This document shows positions 1 to 13,343 of a stretch of DNA of 64,000 nucleotides, one piece after another (the stretch's first letter is position 1; each line of letters starts with the position of its first letter). This stretch comes from Plasmopara viticola (Eukaryota; Oomycota; Peronosporomycetes; Peronosporales; Peronosporaceae). The position numbers and the translations under genes are program-made. The DNA lies in assembly GCA_001695595.3 (NCBI GenBank), contig MBPM02000131.1, forward strand, positions 1-64,000. Direction: 5' to 3'. The notes beneath the pieces are model-generated. The model saw nothing but the letters and a program-made list of their open reading frames with translations. It ran no database searches and was not told where the DNA came from.

Positions 1-1802
1 TACGGCATAGATACGTCCTTTCTATCATTCTAGACGCGTGCAGACGCAATAGAGTCACAACTAAGCGTTATTTGCTCTTTGGAAGTGCTGAAACGATCTA
101 CGGCCATAGATACGTCCTTTCTATCATTCTAGACGCGTGCAGACGCAATAGAGTCACAACTAAGCGTATATTTGCTCTTTGGAAGTGCTGAGACGATCTA
201 CGGCCATAGATACGTCCTTTCTATCATTCTAGACGCGTGCAGACGCAATATAGTCACAACTAAACGTATATTGCTCTTGAAGTGCTGAGACGATCTACGG
301 CCATAGATACGTCCTTTCTATCATTCTAGACGCGTGCAGACGCAATGAAGTAGCAACTAAGCGTATATTTGCTCTTTGGAAGTGCTGAGACGATCTACGG
401 CCATAGATACGCCTTTCTATCATTCTAGACGCGTGCAGACGCAATAAGAACAACTAACGTATATTTGCTCTTTGAAGTGCTGAGACGATCTACGGCCATA
501 GATACGCCTTTCTATCATTCTAGACGCGTGCAGACGCAATGAGTCACAACTAAACGTATATTTGCTCTTTGGAAGTGCTGAGACGATCTACGGCCATAGA
601 TACGTCCTTTCTATCATTCTAGACGCGTGCAGACGCAATATAGTCACAACTAAACGTATATTTGCTCTTTGGAAGTGCTGAGACGATCTACGGCCATAGA
701 TACGTCTTTCTATCATTCTAGACGCGTGCAGACGCAATAGAAGCACAACTAACGTATATTTGCTCTTTGGAAGTGCTGAAACGATCTACGGCCATAGATA
801 CGTCCTTTCTATCATTCTAGACGCGTGCAGACGCAATAGAGTCACAACTAAGCGTATATTTGCTCTTTGGAAGTGCTGAGACGATCTACGGCCATAGATA
901 CGTCCTTTCTATCATTCTAGACGCGTGCAGACGCAATGGAGTAGCAACTAAGCGTATATTTGCTCTTGGAAGTGCTGAGACGATCTACGGCCATAGATAC
1001 GTCCTTTCTATCATTCTAGACGCGTGCAGACGCAATATAGTCACAACTAAACGTATATTTGCTCTTGGAAGTGCTGAGACGATCTACGGTCATAGATACG
1101 TCCTTTCTATCATTCTAGACGCGTGCAGACGCAATAGAGTCACAACTAAGCGTATATTTGCTCTTTGGAAGTGCTGAGACGATCTACGGCCATAGATACG
1201 TCCTTTCTATCATTCTAGACGCGTGCAGACGCAATATAGTAACAACTAAACGTATGTTTGCTCTTTGGAAGTGCTGAAACGATCTACGGCCATAGATACG
1301 TCCTTTCTATCATTCTAGACGCGTGCAGACGCAATAGAAGCAACTAAGCGTATATTTGCTCTTTGGAAGTGCTGAAACGATCTACGGTCATAGATACGTC
1401 CTTTCTATCATTCTAGACGCGTGCAGACGCAATAGAGTCACAACTAACGTATATTTGCTCTTTGATAGTGCTGAGACGATCTACGGCCATAGATACGTCC
1501 TTTCTATCATTCTAGACGCGTGCAGACGCAATGGAGTAGCAACTAAGCGTATATTTGCTCTTTGGAAGTGCTGAGACGATCTACGGCCATAGATACGTCC
1601 TTTCTATCATTCTAGACGCGTGCAGACGCAATAGAGTCACAACTAAACGTATATTTGCTCTTTGGAAGTGCTGAACGATCTACGGCCATAGATACGTCCT
1701 TTCTATCATTCTAGACGCGTGCAGACGCAATAAGTCACAACTAACGTATATTTGCTCCTTAGAAGTGCTGAGACGATCTACGGCCATAGATACGTCTTTT
1801 CT

Positions 1803-1835
1803 ATTATTCTAGACGCGTGCTGCGTCTAGAATAAT
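1803..1835. repeat. Perfect 14-bp inverted repeat at a rearranged monomer
   Basis: Arms ATTATTCTAGACGC (1803-1816) and GCGTCTAGAATAAT (1822-1835) are exact reverse complements around the 5-base loop GTGCT. The left arm is ordinary monomer sequence (about positions 74-87, with one T replacing C). The right arm is its inverted copy. It replaces the end of that monomer and the first half of the next, because the sequence resumes at ATCTACGGTCATAG (about position 47). The structure looks like a short template switch to the opposite strand during replication or repair. Confidence 0.85.
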
Positions 1836-3053
1836 CTACGGTCATAGATACGTCCTTTCTATCATTCTAGACGCGTGCAGACGCAATAGAGTCACAACTA
1901 AACGTATATTTGCTTTTGGAAGTGCTGAGACGATCTACGGCCATAGATACGTCCTTTCTATCATTCTAGACGCGTGCAGACGCAATAGAGTCACAACTAA
2001 GCGTATATTTGCTCTTTGGAAGTGCTGAGACGATCTACGGCCATAGATACGTCCTTTCTATCATTCTAGACGCGTGCAGACGCAATAGAGTCACAACTAA
2101 ACGTATATTTGCTCTTTGGAAGTGCTGAGACGATCTACGGCCATAGATACGTCCTTTCTATCATTCTAGACGCGTGCAGACGCAATAGTACAAACTAAGC
2201 GTATATTTGCTCTTTGGAAGTGCTGAGACGATCTACGGCCATAGATACGTCCTTTCTATCATTCTAGACGCGTGCAGACGCAATATAGTCACATTTAACG
2301 TATATTTGCTCCTTGGAAGTGCTGAGACGATCTACGGCCATAGATACGTCCTTTCTATCATTCTAGACGCGTGCAGACGCAATAGAGTCACAACTAAGCG
2401 TATATTTGCTCTTTGGAAGTGCTGAGACGATCTACGGCCATAGATACGTCCTTTCTATCATTCTAGACGCGTGCAGACGCAATATAGTCACAACTAAACG
2501 TATATTTGCTCTTTGGAAGTGCTGAGACGATCTACGGCCATAGATACGTCCTTTCTATCATTCTAGACGCGTGCAGACGCAATAGAGCAACTAAGCGTAT
2601 ATTTGCTCTTTGGAAGTGCTGAAACGATCTACGGCCATAGATACGTCCTTTCTATCATTCTAGACGCGTGCAGACGCAATAGAGTCACAACTAAGCGTAT
2701 ATTTGCTCTTGGAAGTGCTGAGACGATCTACGGCCATAGATACGTCCTTTCTATCATTCTAGACGCGTGCAGACGCAATAGTACAACTAAGCGTATATTT
2801 GCTCTTTGGAAGTGCTGAGACGATCTACGGCCATAGATACGTCCTTTCTATCATTCTAGACGCGTGCAGACGCAATAGAGTCACAACTAAACGTATATTT
2901 GCTCTTTGGAAGTGCTGAGACGATCTACGGCCATAGATACGTCCTTTCTATCATTCTAGACGCGTGCAGACGCAATAGAGTCACAACTAAACGTATATTT
3001 GCTCTTTGGAAGTGCTGAGACGATCTACGGCCATAGATACGTCCTTTCTATCA

Positions 3054-3074
3054 TTCTAGACGCGTGCTCTAGAA
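3054..3074. repeat. Second inverted-repeat scar, related to the one at 1803
   Basis: TTCTAGA (3054-3060) and TCTAGAA (3068-3074) are exact inverted copies around CGCGTGC. The sequence then resumes at AATCTACGTCATAG, close to the resumption point at 1833-1845. Both scars have GTGC followed by an inverted TCTAGAA and then AATCTACG. They are therefore probably copies of one event, with the second having lost about four bases. The core array has no such unit. Confidence 0.7.
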
Positions 3075-3919
3075 AATCTACGTCATAGATACGTCCTTTC
3101 TATCATTCTAGACGCGTGCAGACGCAATAGAGTCACAACTAAACGTATATTTGCTCTTTGGAAGTGCTGAGACGATCTACGGCCATAGATACGTCCTTTC
3201 TATCATTCTAGACGCGTGCAGACGCAATAGAGTCACAACTAAGCGTATATTTGCTCTTTGGAAGTGCTGAGACGATCTACGGCCATAGATACGTCCTTTC
3301 TATCATTCTAGACGCGTGCAGACGCAATAGAGTCACAACTAAGCGTATATTTGCTCTTTGGAAGTGCTGAGACGATCTACGGCCATAGATACGTCCTTTC
3401 TATCATTCTAGACGCGTGCAGACGCAATAGAGCAACTAAGCGTATATTTGCTCTTTGGAAGTGCTGAACGATCTACGGCCATAGATACGTCCTTTCTATC
3501 ATTCTAGACGCGTGCAGACGCAATAGAGTCACAACTAAGCGTATATTTGCTCTTTGGAAGTGCTGAGACGATCTACGGCCATAGATACGTCCTTTCTATC
3601 ATTCTAGACGCGTGCAGACGCAATAGTCACAACTAAGCGTATATTTGCTCTTTGGAAGTGCTGAGACGATCTACGGCCATAGATACGTCCTTTCTATCAT
3701 TCTAGACGCGTGCAGACGCAATAGAGTCACAACTAAGCGTATATTTGCTCTTTGGAAGTGCTGAGACGATCTACGGCCATAGATACGTCCTTTCTATCAT
3801 TCTAGACGCGTGCAGACGCAATAGAGCAACTAAGCGTATATTTGCTCTTTGGAAGTGCTGAGACGATCTACGGCCATAGATACGTCCTTTCTATCATTCT
3901 AGACGCGTGCAGACGCAAT

Positions 3920-4040
3920 AGACAACGTATATTTGCTCTTGGAAGTGGAACGGCCATAGATACGTCCTTTCTATCATTCTAGACGCGTGCAGACGCAATT
4001 TAGCAAGTGCTGATACGATCTTGAAGTGCTGAGACGATCT
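3920..4040 (+). repeat. Scrambled monomers with internal deletion and short duplication
   Basis: One monomer is reduced: after GCTCTTGGAAGTG it jumps to GAACGGCCATAG (about 3946-3958), losing most of positions 40-50. The next unit starts abnormally after GCAAT, reads AAGTGCTGATACGATC (about 4005-4020) and then repeats that segment as GAAGTGCTGAGACGATC before resuming. The result is a partial tandem duplication of positions 34-49. The array register is disturbed here but no foreign DNA is inserted. Confidence 0.75.
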
Positions 4041-7000
4041 ACGGCCATAGATACGTCCTTTCTATCATTCTAGACGCGTGCAGACGCAATAGAGTCACAA
4101 CTAAGCGTATATTGCTCTTTGGAAGTGCTGAGACGATCTACGGCCATAGATACGTCCTTTCTATCATTCTAGACGCGTGCAGACGCAATAGAGTCACAAC
4201 TAACGTATATTTGCTCTTTGGAAGTGCTGAGACGATCTACGGCCATAGATACGTCCTTTCTATCATTCTAGACGCGTGCAGACGCAATAGAGTACAACTA
4301 AGCGTATATTTGCTCTTTGGAAGTGCTGAGACGATCTACGGCCATAGATACGTCCTTTCTATCATTCTAGACGCGTGCAGACGCAATAGAGTCACAACTA
4401 AGCGTATATTTGCTCTTTGGAAGTGCTGAGACGATCTACGGCCATAGATACGTCCTTTCTATCATTCTAGACGCGTGCAGACGCAATAGAACAACTAAGC
4501 GTATATTTGCTCTTTGGAAGTGCTGAGACGATCTACGGCCATAGATACGTCCTTTCTATCATTCTAGACGCGTGCAGACGCAATAGAGTCACAACTAAGC
4601 GTATATTTGCTCTTTGGAAGTGCTGAGACGATCTACGGCCATAGATACGTCCTTTCTATCATTCTAGACGCGTGCAGACGCAATAGAGTCACAACTAAGC
4701 GTATATTTGCTCTTTGGAAGTGCTGAGACGATCTACGGCCATAGATACGTCCTTTCTATCATTCTAGACGCGTGCAGACGCAATAGAGTCACAACTAAGC
4801 GTATATTTGCTCTTTGGAAGTGCTGAGACGATCTACGGCCATAGATACGTCCTTTCTATCATTCTAGACGCGTGCAGACGCAATAGAGTCACAACTAAGC
4901 GTATATTTGCTCTTTGGAAGTGCTGAGACGATCTACGGCCATAGATACGTCCTTTCTATCATTCTAGACGCGTGCAGACGCAATAGAGTCACAACTAAGC
5001 GTATATTTGCTCTTTGGAAGTGCTGAGACGATCTACGGCCATAGATACGTCCTTTCTATCATTCTAGACGCGTGCAGACGCAATAGAGTATCAACTAAGC
5101 GTATATTTGCTCTTTGGAAGTGCTGAGACGATCTACGGCCATAGATACGTCCTTTCTATCATTCTAGACGCGTGCAGACGCAATAGAGTCACAACTAATA
5201 TTTGCTCTTTGGAAGTGCTGAGACGATCTACGGCCATAGATACGTCCTTTCTATCATTCTAGACGCGTGCAGACGCAATAGAGTCACAACTAAGCGTATA
5301 TTTGCTCTTTGGAAGTGCTGACGATCTACGGCCATAGATACGTCCTTTCTATCATTCTAGACGCGTGCAGACGCAATAGAGTCACAACTAAGCGTATATT
5401 GCTCTTTGGAAGTGCTGAGACGATCTACGGCCATAGATACGTCCTTTCTATCATTCTAGACGCGTGCAGACGCAATAGAGTCACAACTAAACGTATATTT
5501 GCTCTTTGGAAGTGCTGAGACGATCTACGGCCATAGATACGTCCTTTCTATCATTCTAGACGCGTGCAGACGCAATAGAGTCACAACTAAGCGTATATTA
5601 TCTTTGGAAGTGCTGAGACGATCTACGGCCATAGATACGTCCTTTCTATCATTCTAGACGCGTGCAGACGCAATAGAGTCACAACTAACGTATATTTGCT
5701 CTTTGGAAGTGCTGAGACGATCTACGGCCATAGATACGTCCTTTCTATCATTCTAGACGCGTGCAGACGCAATAGAGTCACAACTAAGCGTATATTTGCT
5801 CTTTGGAAGTGCTGAGACGATCTACGGCCATAGATACGTCCTTTCTATCATTCTAGACGCGTGCAGACGCAATAGAGTCACAACTAAGCGTATATTTGCT
5901 CTTTGGAAGTGCTGAGACGATCTACGGCCATAGATACGTCCTTTCTATCATTCTAGACGCGTGCAGACGCAATAGAGTCACAACTAAGCGTATATTTGCT
6001 CTTTGGAAGTGCTGAGACGATCTACGGCCATAGATACGTCCTTTCTATCATTCTAGACGCGTGCAGACGCAATAGAGTCACAACTAAGCGTATATTTGCT
6101 CTTTGGAAGTGCTGAGACGATCTACGGCCATAGATACGTCCTTTCTATCATTCTAGACGCGTGCAGACGCAATAGAGTCACAACTAAGCGTATATTTGCT
6201 CTTTGGAAGTGCTGAGACGATCTACGGCCATAGATACGTCCTTTCTATCATTCTAGACGCGTGCAGACGCAATAGAGTCACAACTAAGCGTATATTTGCT
6301 CTTTGGAAGTGCTGAGACGATCTACGGCCATAGATACGTCCTTTCTATCATTCTAGACGCGTGCAGACGCAATAGAGTCACAACTAAGCGTATATTTGCT
6401 CTTTGGAAGTGCTGAGACGATCTACGGCCATAGATACGTCCTTTCTATCATTCTAGACGCGTGCAGACGCAATAGAGTCACAACTAAGCGTATATTTGCT
6501 CTTTGGAAGTGCTGAGACGATCTACGGCCATAGATACGTCCTTTCTATCATTCTAGACGCGTGCAGACGCAATAGAGTCACAACTAAACGTATATTTGCT
6601 CTTTGGAAGTGCTGAGACGATCTACGGCCATAGATACGTCCTTTCTATCATTCTAGACGCGTGCAGACGCAATAGAGTCACAACTAAGCGTATATTTGCT
6701 CTTTGGAAGTGCTGAGACGATCTACGGCCATAGATACGTCCTTTCTATCATTCTAGACGCGTGCAGACGCAATAGAGTCACAACTAAGCGTATATTTGCT
6801 CTTTGGAAGTGCTGAGACGATCTACGGCCATAGATACGTCCTTTCTATCATTCTAGACGCGTGCAGACGCAATAGAGTCACAACTAAGCGTATATTTGCT
6901 CTTTGGAAGTGCTGAGACGATCTACGGCCATAGATACGTCCTTTCTATCATTCTAGACGCGTGCAGACGCAATAGAGTCACAACTAAGCGTATATTTGCT

Positions 7001-10000
7001 CTTTGGAAGTGCTGAGACGATCTACGGCCATAGATACGTCCTTTCTATCATTCTAGACGCGTGCAGACGCAATAGAGTCACAACTAAGCGTATATTTGCT
7101 CTTTGGAAGTGCTGAGACGATCTACGGCCATAGATACGTCCTTTCTATCATTCTAGACGCGTGCAGACGCAATAGAGTCACAACTAAGCGTATATTTGCT
7201 CTTTGGAAGTGCTGAGACGATCTACGGCCATAGATACGTCCTTTCTATCATTCTAGACGCGTGCAGACGCAATAGAGTCACAACTAAGCGTATATTTGCT
7301 CTTTGGAAGTGCTGAGACGATCTACGGCCATAGATACGTCCTTTCTATCATTCTAGACGCGTGCAGACGCAATAGAGTCACAACTAAGCGTATATTTGCT
7401 CTTTGGAAGTGCTGAGACGATCTACGGCCATAGATACGTCCTTTCTATCATTCTAGACGCGTGCAGACGCAATAGAGTCACAACTAAGCGTATATTTGCT
7501 CTTTGGAAGTGCTGAGACGATCTACGGCCATAGATACGTCCTTTCTATCATTCTAGACGCGTGCAGACGCAATAGAGTCACAACTAAGCGTATATTTGCT
7601 CTTTGGAAGTGCTGAGACGATCTACGGCCATAGATACGTCCTTTCTATCATTCTAGACGCGTGCAGACGCAATAGAGTCACAACTAAGCGTATATTTGCT
7701 CTTTGGAAGTGCTGAGACGATCTACGGCCATAGATACGTCCTTTCTATCATTCTAGACGCGTGCAGACGCAATAGAGTCACAACTAAGCGTATATTTGCT
7801 CTTTGGAAGTGCTGAGACGATCTACGGCCATAGATACGTCCTTTCTATCATTCTAGACGCGTGCAGACGCAATAGAGTCACAACTAAGCGTATATTTGCT
7901 CTTTGGAAGTGCTGAGACGATCTACGGCCATAGATACGTCCTTTCTATCATTCTAGACGCGTGCAGACGCAATAGAGTCACAACTAAACGTATATTTGCT
8001 CTTTGGAAGTGCTGAGACGATCTACGGCCATAGATACGTCCTTTCTATCATTCTAGACGCGTGCAGACGCAATAGAGTCACAACTAAGCGTATATTTGCT
8101 CTTTGGAAGTGCTGAGACGATCTACGGCCATAGATACGTCCTTTCTATCATTCTAGACGCGTGCAGACGCAATAGAGTCACAACTAAGCGTATATTTGCT
8201 CTTTGGAAGTGCTGAGACGATCTACGGCCATAGATACGTCCTTTCTATCATTCTAGACGCGTGCAGACGCAATAGAGTCACAACTAACGTATATTTGCTC
8301 TTTGGAAGTGCTGAGACGATCTACGGCCATAGATACGTCCTTTCTATCATTCTAGACGCGTGCAGACGCAATAGAGTATCAACTAAGCGTATATTGCTCT
8401 TTGGAAGTGCTGAGACGATCTACGGCCATAGATACGTCCTTTCTATCATTCTAGACGCGTGCAGACGCAATAGAGTCACAACTAAGCGTATATTTGCTCT
8501 TTGGAAGTGCTGAGACGATCTACGGCCATAGATACGTCCTTTCTATCATTCTAGACGCGTGCAGACGCAATAGAGTCACAACTAAGCGTATATTTGCTCT
8601 TTGGAAGTGCTGAGACGATCTACGGCCATAGATACGTCCTTTCTATCATTCTAGACGCGTGCAGACGCAATAGAGTCACAACTAAGCGTATATTTGCTCT
8701 TTGGAAGTGCTGAGACGATCTACGGCCATAGATACGTCCTTTCTATCATTCTAGACGCGTGCAGACGCAATAGAGTCACAACTAAGCGTATATTTGCTCT
8801 TTGGAAGTGCTGAGACGATCTACGGCCATAGATACGTCCTTTCTATCATTCTAGACGCGTGCAGACGCAATAGAGTCACAACTAAGCGTATATTTGCTCT
8901 TTGGAAGTGCTGAGACGATCTACGGCCATAGATACGTCCTTTCTATCATTCTAGACGCGTGCAGACGCAATAGAGTCACAACTAAGCGTATATTTGCTCT
9001 TTGGAAGTGCTGAGACGATCTACGGCCATAGATACGTCCTTTCTATCATTCTAGACGCGTGCAGACGCAATAGAGTCACAACTAAGCGTATATTTGCTCT
9101 TTGGAAGTGCTGAGACGATCTACGGCCATAGATACGTCCTTTCTATCATTCTAGACGCGTGCAGACGCAATAGAGTCACAACTAAGCGTATATTTGCTCT
9201 TTGGAAGTGCTGAGACGATCTACGGCCATAGATACGTCCTTTCTATCATTCTAGACGCGTGCAGACGCAATAGAGTCACAACTAAGCGTATATTTGCTCT
9301 TTGGAAGTGCTGAGACGATCTACGGCCATAGATACGTCCTTTCTATCATTCTAGACGCGTGCAGACGCAATAGAGTCACAACTAAGCGTATATTTGCTCT
9401 TTGGAAGTGCTGAGACGATCTACGGCCATAGATACGTCCTTTCTATCATTCTAGACGCGTGCAGACGCAATAGAGTCACAACTAAGCGTATATTTGCTCT
9501 TTGGAAGTGCTGAGACGATCTACGGCCATAGATACGTCCTTTCTATCATTCTAGACGCGTGCAGACGCAATAGAGTCACAACTAAGCGTATATTTGCTCT
9601 TTGGAAGTGCTGAGACGATCTACGGCCATAGATACGTCCTTTCTATCATTCTAGACGCGTGCAGACGCAATAGAGTCACAACTAAGCGTATATTTGCTCT
9701 TTGGAAGTGCTGAGACGATCTACGGCCATAGATACGTCCTTTCTATCATTCTAGACGCGTGCAGACGCAATAGAGTCACAACTAAGCGTATATTTGCTCT
9801 TTGGAAGTGCTGAGACGATCTACGGCCATAGATACGTCCTTTCTATCATTCTAGACGCGTGCAGACGCAATAGAGTCACAACTAAGCGTATATTTGCTCT
9901 TTGGAAGTGCTGAGACGATCTACGGCCATAGATACGTCCTTTCTATCATTCTAGACGCGTGCAGACGCAATAGAGTCACAACTAACGTATATTTGCTCTT

Positions 10001-10070
10001 TGGAAGTGCTGAGACGATCTACGGCCATAGATACGTCCTTTCTATCATTCTAGACGCGTGCAGACGCAAT

Positions 10071-10170
10071 AGAGTCACAACTAAGCGTATATTTGCTCTT
10101 TGGAAGTGCTGAGACGATCTACGGCCATAGATACGTCCTTTCTATCATTCTAGACGCGTGCAGACGCAAT
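10071..10170 (+). promoter_or_regulatory. Reference core monomer: conserved boxes and dyad (putative protein-binding DNA)
   Basis: Given as one example for all copies. Compared across core, A, B and C monomers, three boxes persist. Box I runs across the unit boundary: CAGAYGCAWT at 91-100 and AGRGWCACAACWAAGC at 1-16 of the next unit, with 21 of 26 positions invariant. Box II is AAGNGCTSAGAYG at 34-46. Box III is ATACGTCCTT-like at 61-70. The spacers 17-33 and 71-81 vary freely. A 16-bp imperfect dyad (12 of 16 matches) is centred on CGCG at 79-94, and AGACG occurs at 82 and 92, one helical turn apart. No canonical CENP-B box is present. A binding function is inference. Confidence 0.4.
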
Positions 10171-13100
10171 AGAGTCACAACTAAGCGTATATTTGCTCTT
10201 TGGAAGTGCTGAGACGATCTACGGCCATAGATACGTCCTTTCTATCATTCTAGACGCGTGCAGACGCAATAGAGTCACAACTAAGCGTATATTTGCTCTT
10301 TGGAAGTGCTGAGACGATCTACGGCCATAGATACGTCCTTTCTATCATTCTAGACGCGTGCAGACGCAATAGAGTCACAACTAAGCGTATATTTGCTCTT
10401 TGGAAGTGCTGAGACGATCTACGGCCATAGATACGTCCTTTCTATCATTCTAGACGCGTGCAGACGCAATAGAGTCACAACTAAGCGTATATTTGCTCTT
10501 TGGAAGTGCTGAGACGATCTACGGCCATAGATACGTCCTTTCTATCATTCTAGACGCGTGCAGACGCAATAGAGTCACAACTAAGCGTATATTTGCTCTT
10601 TGGAAGTGCTGAGACGATCTACGGCCATAGATACGTCCTTTCTATCATTCTAGACGCGTGCAGACGCAATAGAGTCACAACTAAGCGTATATTTGCTCTT
10701 TGGAAGTGCTGAGACGATCTACGGCCATAGATACGTCCTTTCTATCATTCTAGACGCGTGCAGACGCAATAGAGTCACAACTAAGCGTATATTTGCTCTT
10801 TGGAAGTGCTGAGACGATCTACGGCCATAGATACGTCCTTTCTATCATTCTAGACGCGTGCAGACGCAATAGAGTCACAACTAAGCGTATATTTGCTCTT
10901 TGGAAGTGCTGAGACGATCTACGGCCATAGATACGTCCTTTCTATCATTCTAGACGCGTGCAGACGCAATAGAGTCACAACTAAGCGTATATTTGCTCTT
11001 TGGAAGTGCTGAGACGATCTACGGCCATAGATACGTCCTTTCTATCATTCTAGACGCGTGCAGACGCAATAGAGTCACAACTAAGCGTATATTTGCTCTT
11101 TGGAAGTGCTGAGACGATCTACGGCCATAGATACGTCCTTTCTATCATTCTAGACGCGTGCAGACGCAATAGAGTCACAACTAAGCGTATATTTGCTCTT
11201 TGGAAGTGCTGAGACGATCTACGGCCATAGATACGTCCTTTCTATCATTCTAGACGCGTGCAGACGCAATAGAGTCACAACTAAGCGTATATTTGCTCTT
11301 TGGAAGTGCTGAGACGATCTACGGCCATAGATACGTCCTTTCTATCATTCTAGACGCGTGCAGACGCAATAGAGTCACAACTAAGCGTATATTTGCTCTT
11401 TGGAAGTGCTGAGACGATCTACGGCCATAGATACGTCCTTTCTATCATTCTAGACGCGTGCAGACGCAATAGAGTCACAACTAAGCGTATATTTGCTCTT
11501 TGGAAGTGCTGAGACGATCTACGGCCATAGATACGTCCTTTCTATCATTCTAGACGCGTGCAGACGCAATAGAGTCACAACTAAGCGTATATTTGCTCTT
11601 TGGAAGTGCTGAGACGATCTACGGCCATAGATACGTCCTTTCTATCATTCTAGACGCGTGCAGACGCAATAGAGTCACAACTAAGCGTATATTTGCTCTT
11701 TGGAAGTGCTGAGACGATCTACGGCCATAGATACGTCCTTTCTATCATTCTAGACGCGTGCAGACGCAATAGAGTCACAACTAAGCGTATATTTGCTCTT
11801 TGGAAGTGCTGAGACGATCTACGGCCATAGATACGTCCTTTCTATCATTCTAGACGCGTGCAGACGCAATAGAGTCACAACTAAGCGTATATTTGCTCTT
11901 TGGAAGTGCTGAGACGATCTACGGCCATAGATACGTCCTTTCTATCATTCTAGACGCGTGCAGACGCAATAGAGTCACAACTAAGCGTATATTTGCTCTT
12001 TGGAAGTGCTGAGACGATCTACGGCCATAGATACGTCCTTTCTATCATTCTAGACGCGTGCAGACGCAATAGAGTCACAACTAAGCGTATATTTGCTCTT
12101 TGGAAGTGCTGAGACGATCTACGGCCATAGATACGTCCTTTCTATCATTCTAGACGCGTGCAGACGCAATAGAGTCACAACTAAGCGTATATTTGCTCTT
12201 TGGAAGTGCTGAGACGATCTACGGCCATAGATACGTCCTTTCTATCATTCTAGACGCGTGCAGACGCAATAGAGTCACAACTAAGCGTATATTTGCTCTT
12301 TGGAAGTGCTGAGACGATCTACGGCCATAGATACGTCCTTTCTATCATTCTAGACGCGTGCAGACGCAATAGAGTCACAACTAAGCGTATATTTGCTCTT
12401 TGGAAGTGCTGAGACGATCTACGGCCATAGATACGTCCTTTCTATCATTCTAGACGCGTGCAGACGCAATAGAGTCACAACTAAGCGTATATTTGCTCTT
12501 TGGAAGTGCTGAGACGATCTACGGCCATAGATACGTCCTTTCTATCATTCTAGACGCGTGCAGACGCAATAGAGTCACAACTAAGCGTATATTTGCTCTT
12601 TGGAAGTGCTGAGACGATCTACGGCCATAGATACGTCCTTTCTATCATTCTAGACGCGTGCAGACGCAATAGAGTCACAACTAAGCGTATATTTGCTCTT
12701 TGGAAGTGCTGAGACGATCTACGGCCATAGATACGTCCTTTCTATCATTCTAGACGCGTGCAGACGCAATAGAGTCACAACTAAGCGTATATTTGCTCTT
12801 TGGAAGTGCTGAGACGATCTACGGCCATAGATACGTCCTTTCTATCATTCTAGACGCGTGCAGACGCAATAGAGTCACAACTAAGCGTATATTTGCTCTT
12901 TGGAAGTGCTGAGACGATCTACGGCCATAGATACGTCCTTTCTATCATTCTAGACGCGTGCAGACGCAATAGAGTCACAACTAAGCGTATATTTGCTCTT
13001 TGGAAGTGCTGAGACGATCTACGGCCATAGATACGTCCTTTCTATCATTCTAGACGCGTGCAGACGCAATAGAGTCACAACTAAGCGTATATTTGCTCTT

Positions 13101-13343
13101 TGGAAGTGCTGAGACGATCTACGGCCATAGATACGTCCTTTCTATCATTCTAGACGCGTGCAGACGCAATAGAGTCACAACTAAGCGTATATTTGCTCTT
13201 TGGAAGTGCTGAGACGATCTACGGCCATAGATACGTCCTTTCTATCATTCTAGACGCGTGCAGACGCAATAGAGTCACAACTAAGCGTATATTTGCTCTT
13301 TGGAAGTGCTGAGACGATCTACGGCCATAGATACGTCCTTTCC

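Larger units (their letters stand above)
1..5773 (+). repeat. 100-bp satellite array, left indel-rich block (about 58 monomers)
   Basis: Head-to-tail monomers of the same family as the core, all in + orientation; the window opens inside a monomer at about position 50. Substitutions are few, but many units are 94-99 bp because of small deletions. These include loss of a T in GTCCTTTC or ATATTTGC, loss of a G or T in CTTTGGAAG, and losses inside AGAGTCACAACTAAGCG. Two alternative forms of that last segment coexist, AGAGTCACAAC and GGAGTAGCAAC (e.g. 928-940 and 1531-1543). Most deletions fall in or next to it. From about 4500 on the units become mostly regular. No non-satellite DNA is present. 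The deletion bias could be real, or it could be poor consensus quality. Confidence 0.95.

Noticed and set aside
860..10112. Open frames of 69-105 codons, encoding repeats of a peptide with YGHRYVLSIILDACRRN
   Set aside because: A 100-bp period shifts frame every unit, so any frame soon meets a stop in the perfect array. These frames exist only where a 1-base deletion happens to restore phase. They begin at an arbitrary in-frame ATG, often made by the TGCTC or CAATGG segment, and none has codon-level conservation.
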